Source: JBEBXQ01 sp040391535
GTDB taxonomy: Bacteria; Bacteroidota; Bacteroidia; Cytophagales; Spirosomataceae
Assembly: GCA_040391535.1 (NCBI GenBank)
Contig: JBEBXQ010000002.1
Coordinates: 30,062-94,061 of the forward strand
Length of the DNA stretch: 64,000 bases
Reading direction: 5' to 3'
Shown in pieces: positions 54,510 to 60,652 of this stretch. The notes beneath the pieces were generated by a model. That model was not told where the DNA came from, made no database searches, and saw nothing but the letters and a program-made list of their open reading frames with translations. Made by a program: the position numbers and the translations under genes. Numbering within the stretch: position 1 is the stretch's first letter; the number at the start of each line of letters is the position of its first letter.

Positions 54510-55097
54510 TTATATAAAGATCAACAATATTAACAGAGCCATTTTAGAAAGCTCAGCTTTTATCCGGGTACTGATCGCCTCTGTTGCCAGTTGAAGGTAT
54601 TTTTTTACCGTTTCGCGGGACAAATTAAGTTCTTCTGCAATTTCGCTGTATTTCATTCGCTCATGCCGGCTCAACAGATACACTTTCTTCTGCTGGGGCG
54701 GAAGATGATTTATGGCTTCGTCAATCAGACTGTAGTAATCTGACGTTTCAGGTTCAGGAGAGGTAAACGTTTTTTCGAGTAATTCCCAATTTGCATCCAG
54801 AAAATTAGCCCGGTCTCTGGCGACTTTTTTCAGGCTGTTCAAGGCATGATTTTTCGAGACGATAAAAAGATAGGAACGCAGATTCCGGATTTCAGTTAAA
54901 GCTTCACGGCTTACCCATATTTTAAGAAAGACATCCTGTACAATTTCCTCTGTAAGTTCTGCCGAGCGGGTGATCTTCATGATGTGGCTGGCCAATAGCT
55001 GATGATACTGGTCAAACAATGCACAAAATGCCTTTTCGTCGCCCTCCGCTACTTTCAGAAGTAACGCACTTTCATCGCATACGGGTACATACGACAT
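54510..55097 (-). CDS. ECF-type RNA polymerase sigma factor
   Basis: The product of about 195 residues has sigma region 2 (FCALFDQYHQLLASHIMKIT, ELTEEIVQDVFLKIW) and region 4 (LPPQQKKVYLLSRHERMKYS, EIAEELNLSRETVKKYL). A short hydrophobic tail (MALLILLIFI) follows, common in FecR-linked sigma factors of Bacteroidota. The frame opens at a GTG at 55124, but the promoter -7 element overlaps that codon, so ATG 55097 is chosen. It is the likely partner of the FecR protein at 49920-51125, now separated by 3.4 kb. Confidence 0.9.
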   Translation of the reverse strand: MSYVPVCDESALLLKVAEGDEKAFCALFDQYHQLLASHIMKITRSAELTEEIVQDVFLKIWVSREALTEIRNLRSYLFIVSKNHALNSLKKVARDRANFLDANWELLEKTFTSPEPETSDYYSLIDEAINHLPPQQKKVYLLSRHERMKYSEIAEELNLSRETVKKYLQLATEAISTRIKAELSKMALLILLIFI

Positions 55098-55123
55098 AAC
55101 GTAAATCAGATTTAAAACCAACA

Positions 55124-55151
55124 CAAAGATAACTTTTGTCTAACAAAACAA
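55124..55151 (-). promoter_or_regulatory. Promoter of the sigma factor gene
   Basis: On the minus strand TATCTTTG (55124-55131) fits TAnnTTTG, with TTTTTG ending 17 bases upstream (TTG at 55149-55151). Transcription would start near 55117, which places the true start codon at 55097. Confidence 0.6.
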
Positions 55152-55587
55152 AAATATTTTAATATTTCTCACAAAAATCATAAATGGGTCATCAAAATGT
55201 GTATTACTCCCTTAATTGTTAAACGCCAAGAGAAATTGTCTGTCAGGAGCCGTCAAAAAAATATGTACAAAAATCACTATAACACCTCAAACATTTTTAA
55301 TTGAGGTATCTCAATTCCCCAAAAGTGATTCCAAACCCTCTGAATAAGTCCGTCTTTACAGAAAAAATTCTATAGGCACGATTATTGTAATCAGATCATA
55401 GAAGAAAAGCGGCTATTATATATCTGACCGGATATTTCAATCGTATCCTGCTTCAGTTTTTTCAATAAGGAAACAATGTAAGTCCGTCTTCAGCACATGG
55501 TTAACCGCTGACTTCAACTCCACGCAACCCCCGCTCCTACCTGTGAGTCAGGATCAATGTAATCGGCACATTAACCATCTGGAAATT
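55152..55587. other. 436-bp intergenic region with dyad and direct repeats
   Basis: AATTGAG-GTAT-CTCAATT at 55299-55316 is a 7-4-7 perfect dyad that looks like an operator. The 12-mer TAAGTCCGTCTT occurs twice in direct orientation, at 55345-55356 and 55479-55490 (134 bases apart). No gene is seen here. Confidence 0.4.
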
Positions 55588-56675
55588 ATGACTATATACC
55601 ATTTCTATAAATCAAAAGCGGGGAGAATTCTACTGATCATTCTCTTATTGCTTATTGCACTACGACTTGCTCTGCCATCACTAATATGTTCCGGGGCGAA
55701 CAAAAAACTGGCTCAACTGGAAGGTTATCACGGTCATATCGGTCAGGTGAGACTTTCACTCTGGCGGGGTCCTATGGTGTAGATAGTCTTGTGTTCAGCA
55801 AAAAAGACAGCGCCACCGGTAATATTACCCCTTTCATGAAAGCGTCTGCCATGGATTTTTCCGTTGAATGGAAATCCTTGTTGAAAGGCAGCCTTGTGGC
55901 AGAAGTAGAATTGAAGAACCCGGAACTGTTATTTACCCGGGAAAAAGTAGAACCAAAAACCGTAGTCCACGATTCTGCTTATCTGAAAAAACTAGCCGAT
56001 ATGGCAATGCCCTTATCGATAAACCGGTTTGCTGTTCATAATGGTAACCTTCGTTTCATTGACCCTGAATTAAAAGTCGATGTTTCGCTACGGGAAATCA
56101 ATGCTGTTGCCCTTAATCTGAAAAATGCCTATGACTCCACAAATAACTATCCGGCCAGTATTAATGCCTCAGCGATCGCTTACAATGGGCGGCTTCAGGT
56201 AAGCGCAGTCGCGGACCCACTCAGCGCGGAACCGAAATTCAGGATGAATGCAAAAATGGAGGACGTAGAGCTGCCTCAATTAAATGATTTTTTTAACGCC
56301 TATGCTAAAATCGATGTAAACCGGGGACGGTTTGGGCTGTTTGTTGAAACAGAAGCAGAGTCCGGCAGGTTTAAAGGCTATGTAAAACCGGTTATAAACG
56401 ATCTGGACATTCTGTCCCGCGAAGACCGTAATGATAACTTCTTCCGGAAAGCCTGGGAAGCTGTTGTTGGCCTGGTCACGGAAATTTTTGAAAATCAGCC
56501 CAAAGAACAGATTGCAACTAAAATCCGACTGGAAGGGTCTTTAGAAAACCCCAATTCCAACTGGTTTCTGGCCATTGGGTATATACTCCGGAACGCTTTC
56601 ATACAAGCCTTGCAACCAAGCATCGATCACGAAATCAATTTACAGGCCGGCAGAAGCCTTAAACAACAGGAATAG
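55588..56675 (+). pseudogene. Frameshifted DUF748-like membrane-anchored protein
   Basis: The first frame starts at ATG 55588 (MTIYHFYKSKAGRILLIILL, one membrane anchor) and continues to SLWRG before stopping at 55780-55782. The second frame carries on with SYGVDSLVFSKKD and runs to 56675. Loss of one G in the run at 55766-55769 joins them: adding one G restores LWRGSYGVDSL. The joined product would be about 363 residues with a DUF748-type periplasmic domain (NRFAVHNGNLRFIDPE and so on). It may be a true lesion or a homopolymer sequencing error. Confidence 0.75.
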
Positions 56676-56763
56676 AGAAGATCAGCCCTGATAACACGAC
56701 CATGTCTGCCATTAATTAACTGACCAAAAGGATACCCAACCTGCTAAACGACATCTAAAACAT

Positions 56764-57762
56764 ATGATTTGCTCCAGGAAACGCTGCGGGAAAGGTTTTC
56801 GTTACTTCGATGAAGAAAACCAAACAATTACTGACCCACAATTAAAACTCTATTTTAAATCGATGGTTATTCCTCCGGCCTGGGAAAATGTTATAATCGA
56901 CACTTCTCCGCGGGCAAAAATACAGGCTATCGGCTATGATGTAAAAGGCAGAAAGCAATATATCTATAATAAGAACTTTCGCCAAAAGCAGGATAACGAG
57001 AAATTTGACAGGATCATCCGGTTTGCTGATAAGCTGGAGCATATGAGAAGGGTAACAGAACAACATTTACGGAAACGGAAATTAACCCGTGAAAAGGTTC
57101 TGGCCGTGATGCTAAGACTGCTGGAGACAGCCTTTTTCCGTCCGGGAAATGATCAGTATGCCAAACAGAATGGCAGTTACGGACTTACGACCCTCCGCAG
57201 CAAACATCTGGAAATAAAAGGTAATGAAATGATCTTCTCCTATACCGGGAAATCCGGCCAGAAACAGGAAAAACATATTATTGATGAGCGGTTATCCAGC
57301 ATTGTAAAAGAACTGGACGATATGCCGGGATACGAAATTTTTAAGTTTGTGGATGAGGATGAAAAAGTACATGATATAACAAGCAATCACCTCAACGACT
57401 ATATACACGAAGTGATGGGCGAGGAATTTTCGGCAAAAGATTTCCGCACATGGGCCGGAACTGTAATAGCCGCCATGGCACTGGATGAAATAGGAGCAGT
57501 GATTGAAAAAGACCAGAAAAAACTGAATAAAAATATTCGCAATGCCGTCATAGCAGTAAGTGAGAAACTGGGAAATACTCCCGCTATAGCCCGGAGTTCT
57601 TATATTGATCCGCGTATTATTGACAATTACACACAGGGAAGAACGCTCACTTACTTCGAAAAAGAAGTAAAGCAACTCCTTAAAACAAATGAAAAACTTT
57701 CACTGGAGGAACTGGAAGTATTATGTCTGCTGAAGAAACACCTCAAAAAAGACATAAGCTGA
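56764..57762 (+). CDS. DNA topoisomerase IB (poxvirus-like)
   Basis: The 332-residue enzyme has KRCGKGFRYFDEENQTI at the N-terminus, and the catalytic residues R145 (GLTTLRSKH), K163 (YTGKSGQ), R228 (DFRTWAG) and nucleophile Y280 (RSSYIDP). It nicks and reseals one strand to relax supercoils. The family usually has 15-20 more residues before the KRCGKGF motif; here the frame upstream has no ATG, so the N-terminus is short. It is a single-copy accessory-type gene. Confidence 0.9.
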   Translation: MICSRKRCGKGFRYFDEENQTITDPQLKLYFKSMVIPPAWENVIIDTSPRAKIQAIGYDVKGRKQYIYNKNFRQKQDNEKFDRIIRFADKLEHMRRVTEQHLRKRKLTREKVLAVMLRLLETAFFRPGNDQYAKQNGSYGLTTLRSKHLEIKGNEMIFSYTGKSGQKQEKHIIDERLSSIVKELDDMPGYEIFKFVDEDEKVHDITSNHLNDYIHEVMGEEFSAKDFRTWAGTVIAAMALDEIGAVIEKDQKKLNKNIRNAVIAVSEKLGNTPAIARSSYIDPRIIDNYTQGRTLTYFEKEVKQLLKTNEKLSLEELEVLCLLKKHLKKDIS

Positions 57763-57841
57763 CAAAAACACACCGGCAAGACTAGGGCACATTGCTGTAT
57801 TACCGTTAATAACCACAGACCGTTTCATCTGTCCATCCTCT

Positions 57842-58060
57842 TATACCGGCACTCCCGAAACAATTGCCCCCCATGAGGCCGACATCATTCGGAACCTACG
57901 GAGCAACCGCTGGGAAATCAGCCTCAATGTTACGGGATTCAGCGTTTTTTTATCAAAACTGCGTCCGGCCCCCTTACCTGTGACACGGGTATCTTTCAAC
58001 GTACGGGAGCAGGAACAAAATGTGTTGCTTACCTGGCAAACCACAGCTCGTTTGTGTCAT
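57842..58060 (+). pseudogene. Remnant of a type IX-secreted surface protein
   Basis: Translation gives LPVTRVSFNVREQEQNVLL followed by TWQTTA. This matches the segment that precedes the C-terminal sorting domain in many Cytophagales T9SS substrates (usually LPVTLVSFN...NVLLTWQTTAETNS). Upstream residues (YTGTPETIAPHEADI) read as a decayed part of the same protein. There is no start codon and the sorting domain is gone. After TWQTTA the similarity fades. Confidence 0.55.
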
Positions 58061-58086
58061 AACTTTCAGGAATATTCCTTTTCTAT

Positions 58087-58290
58087 TTATCGAATAATCT
58101 GCACCCAGCCGCCCTTATGCTCCGCCACGACCCGACCATCACGTTTGTAAACTAAGGGTTACCCGATTGAGAATAGATAATCCCGAGTCCGCCGGGCAGT
58201 CTCTTTCTGCCATTCGATGCGTTCCTCCCTGATCATACTCCACGGGTCTCTGGTCATTCTACCTACCTTAAATACCACCTCGTCGCTCAT
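58087..58290 (-). pseudogene. Small gene with an internal stop codon (GGWV motif)
   Basis: From ATG 58290 the frame reads MSDEVVFKVGRMTRDPW and onward through WQKETARRTRDYLFSIG. It then meets TAA at 58159-58161 and continues in the same frame with PLVYKRDGRVVAEHKGGWV to a normal stop. A C-to-T change (CAA to TAA) would account for it. The intact protein would be 67 residues of unknown function. It resembles short Bacteroidota proteins that accompany toxin-antitoxin loci. Its GGWV motif recurs in the broken gene at 63509-63708. Confidence 0.55.
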
Positions 58291-58322
58291 ACTTGAAATA
58301 GATTATGTTATATATAGTAATG

Positions 58323-58352
58323 CCCGGATCTTTCTCATGAGAAAGATCCGGG
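58323..58352 (-). terminator. 30-bp perfect palindrome downstream of the collagen-like operon
   Basis: The arms CCCGGATCTTTCT (58323-58335) and AGAAAGATCCGGG (58340-58352) surround a central CATG, making every base paired. It sits 56 bases after the stop of the last collagen-like gene and is probably its terminator, although no T run follows on the minus strand. A protein-binding site is the alternative. Confidence 0.55.
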
Positions 58353-58408
58353 TACAAGACTAAAGGAGGATTGGTGTTTATCAATTATCGGAGAAACGCC
58401 TTTCGAGA

Positions 58409-58990
58409 TCAATCTGCGAGATTGTAATACATTTTGACGGCTTCATAGTCGGTATAGTCTACGGCAGCCTGACGGGCAGCGGCAGACCTCGGCACAAAAA
58501 TAAACTTCACCGCGGAGTACTCCAGCGCTCCCGCCCCTTCCGATCGAAACACTCCGACCTGGATATTGGAGGCTGTATAATTCAGCGAAAGTCCGAATGT
58601 CTGATGGGATCCCCCCGGGAAAAAGACACTGCCCGGCATCGAAACCCATTCTTCCTGTTCCCTCGGTAGTTTCAGATACGCATAAATGGCAGAGGCTTCA
58701 GCCTGCGCACGCGATATTACGTCGTAGCCGATGACCCAGCTGTTCCGGGCACCGATCCCCGCTGTAATGGTCCGACCAGCATCATTTAAAATCAATACTT
58801 CCGTAACACCGTTTGCCCCGGCCACACCTTTGTCGCCTTTGATGCCTTTATCGCCTTTGGTGCCCGCGGCGCCTGCCGCACCGGCATCACCCGTCGGCCC
58901 TTTGGGACCTTCCGGGCCTACGTCGCCCTCGCAGGCTACAAACATCACGCTCGCAAGCAGTATAGCGAGCAAAAAAGAAAATGATTTCAT
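58409..58990 (-). CDS. Collagen-like repeat lipoprotein (copy 3)
   Basis: The 193-residue protein has a lipoprotein signal (lipobox VACEG, Cys about 20) directly followed by about 13 Gly-X-Y triplets (GDVGPEGPKGPTGDAG onward, many GDK). A C-terminal domain of about 130 residues ends in the block YTDYEAVKMYYNLAD. Proline and charged residues in the X and Y positions fit a short collagen-like trimer. It is the third gene of a three-copy tandem array. Its function is unknown; surface display and trimerisation are inferred. Confidence 0.82.
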   Translation of the reverse strand: MKSFSFLLAILLASVMFVACEGDVGPEGPKGPTGDAGAAGAAGTKGDKGIKGDKGVAGANGVTEVLILNDAGRTITAGIGARNSWVIGYDVISRAQAEASAIYAYLKLPREQEEWVSMPGSVFFPGGSHQTFGLSLNYTASNIQVGVFRSEGAGALEYSAVKFIFVPRSAAARQAAVDYTDYEAVKMYYNLAD

Positions 58991-59058
58991 TCCGGTTTAA
59001 TTTATTCGTTAAAAAACTTTTCAGACTATGGCAACTTCCGTCCGCTGGATAAGCAGCC

Positions 59059-59646
59059 TCAATCAGCCAGGTTATAGTATTTTTTGACAGCTTCGTAATC
59101 CGTGTAATCTACTGCCGCCTGCCGCGCCGCCGCTGTTTTCGGGACCAGGATAAGACTGCCGGCCTTGAAAGTCAGCGCTCCCTCTCCTTCTGTCCTGGTA
59201 ATACGAAACCTCGAACGGGTCCGGTTTTCTTCAATGGTTACCCTTAAAGCAAAGGTTTGCCAGGTGTTGTTTACTTCCGACCTTACGGCTCCAGGCAGCA
59301 CAAACCATGTCCCGGAGGGCATTTGAAGGTAAAGATATACTGCCGAAGCCTCTACGACATCCGCAGGCAGGTCTGTACCCCAGAACCAGCTATAACCTGC
59401 ACCATTCGTGCCGGAACCTATTTCACCTCCTCCCAATTCTTTTACTATAACGTTCCCGCTATTTACTCCGGGTTCACCGCGGTCGCCCGGGTCACCTTTA
59501 TCGCCCTTTGCACCGGGAGCACCGGCTGTTCCGACAGTGCCGGTATCACCTTTCGGCCCTTGAGGCCCTACTTCGCCTTCACAGGCTATGAACATCATGC
59601 TTACAGCCACCAGCGCGAGCATTGGAAAGAATAATTTTATTCGCAT
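59059..59646 (-). CDS. Collagen-like repeat lipoprotein (copy 2)
   Basis: The 195-residue protein from ATG 59646 begins MRIKLFFPMLALVAVSMMF with lipobox IACEG, then 13 Gly-X-Y triplets (GEVGPQGPKGDTG onward, with GDKGDPGDRGEPG). Its C-terminal domain ends in YTDYEAVKKYYNLAD, almost identical to its neighbours. An in-frame ATG at 59703 would add 19 polar residues before the signal peptide and is unlikely. Divergence from copies 1 and 3 is highest in the middle of the C-terminal domain. Confidence 0.82.
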   Translation of the reverse strand: MRIKLFFPMLALVAVSMMFIACEGEVGPQGPKGDTGTVGTAGAPGAKGDKGDPGDRGEPGVNSGNVIVKELGGGEIGSGTNGAGYSWFWGTDLPADVVEASAVYLYLQMPSGTWFVLPGAVRSEVNNTWQTFALRVTIEENRTRSRFRITRTEGEGALTFKAGSLILVPKTAAARQAAVDYTDYEAVKKYYNLAD

Positions 59647-59732
59647 GTCAATTTCATCATTTGATAAGATCTGATAATCTGATTTTGCCTTGGTTTCCGG
59701 CAAAAGCCTACTAGTCGCAGACGAGTATATTC

Positions 59733-60302
59733 TCAGTCCGCCAGGTTATAGAATTTCTTCACAGCCTCATAGTCGTCATAGTCAACAGCCGCCTGCCGAG
59801 CATTCGGCCCCGATTTTATGACAATGATACGCCCCGCTTCAAATCTGAGCGGCCCGGTCCCTTCCGTCCTGATCACCCGCACCTGGGCTACACCTGCGTT
59901 GTCGTAAATTCCCATAGCAAAAGTATGCGTGCCATTACTACCGATAACCGGCCCCGGTACGCGGTACCAATCGCCTGCTGGTACCTGTAAATACACCAGG
60001 ATAACGGAAGACGGGGCCTCCGCAAACGTAGCCTGGCTACCGTGCAGGTTCCAGCCAACCCCTGCCCCTATACCTGCAGAGATTTCGCTCCCGGCATTGT
60101 TCAAGACAAAAACGACCGAGCTGCCATCCGCGCCCGGTGTACCGGTATCGCCCTTATCGCCCTGCACGCCTTTCGGGCCGGCAGCACCTACGGCTCCGGT
60201 ATCACCCTTAGAGCCTTCGGGCCCTACATCGCCCTCGCAGGCAACAAACATGAAGCTCACCGCAAAGACAGCGAGCATAAAGAGGAGATTTTTTTTCTGC
60301 AT
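59733..60302 (-). CDS. Collagen-like repeat lipoprotein (copy 1)
   Basis: The 189-residue protein has signal peptide MQKKNLLFMLAVFAVSFMF with lipobox VACEG. About 12 Gly-X-Y triplets (GDVGPEGSKGDTGAVG onward) follow, then the shared C-terminal domain ending DYDDYEAVKKFYNLAD. It is the first gene of the array and is transcribed divergently from the hybrid sensor kinase gene. The three genes are 68-87 bases apart and probably form one operon. TAATTTTT lies upstream of it as a weak -7 candidate. Confidence 0.82.
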   Translation of the reverse strand: MQKKNLLFMLAVFAVSFMFVACEGDVGPEGSKGDTGAVGAAGPKGVQGDKGDTGTPGADGSSVVFVLNNAGSEISAGIGAGVGWNLHGSQATFAEAPSSVILVYLQVPAGDWYRVPGPVIGSNGTHTFAMGIYDNAGVAQVRVIRTEGTGPLRFEAGRIIVIKSGPNARQAAVDYDDYEAVKKFYNLAD

Positions 60303-60443
60303 TACAGCATTAATTTGAGATAAAAAAAATTAGCCTTCGGAGTCCCTGGTTGTATGCCCCGCTATAGGGCATCGCGATCTGCGACCGCTCACAGGCGATA
60401 CTGTCCGGTCCTTCATCAGGCTGCGAAGTAAGCAGATCTGAAG

Positions 60444-60485
60444 TGACTTTTTTCGTCAAAATGGTGTCATTTTCCGTCAAAAGTC
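60444..60485. promoter_or_regulatory. Two tandem operator-like repeats, 21-bp period
   Basis: Two copies of TGnCnTTTTnCGTCAAAA lie head to tail at 60444-60461 and 60465-60482, agreeing at 14 of 18 positions, with exactly 21 bases between equivalent bases (two helical turns). This is the usual geometry of AraC-type direct repeats. The adjacent hybrid kinase has an AraC domain, so it is the likely binder. Confidence 0.55.
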
Positions 60486-60578
60486 GCATTGGGGCTATTA
60501 AACAGTTGAAATTTTACAGGATTGAGGTGAAGCAGCCATACCAGGTTTCAGAAAGCCCCCTTTAAATCGAGCTAAAGG

Positions 60579-60607
60579 TTTGCAAAGCGATCAGAATTTT
60601 AGTTTTT
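60579..60607 (+). promoter_or_regulatory. Promoter of the hybrid kinase gene
   Basis: TTTG (60579-60582) and TAGTTTTT (60600-60607) are separated by 17 bases. Transcription would start near 60615, about 38 bases before the TTG start codon. Confidence 0.45.
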
Positions 60608-60652
60608 TTGCAGACCGATCCTTTTTAAACCTCTGTCTGCTCAACTATTATT

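Larger units (their letters stand above)
57763..58408. other. 646-bp region of gene remnants
   Basis: No intact gene is seen. It contains a decayed fragment of a type IX-secreted surface protein (57842-58060), a small minus-strand gene with an internal stop (58087-58290) and a 30-bp perfect palindrome (58323-58352). These are listed separately. Confidence 0.6.
60303..60652. other. 350-bp divergent control region
   Basis: This region separates the collagen-like operon (minus) from the hybrid kinase gene (plus). It holds two tandem operator-like repeats at 60444-60485 and a kinase promoter at 60579-60607. No gene is seen. Confidence 0.6.
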
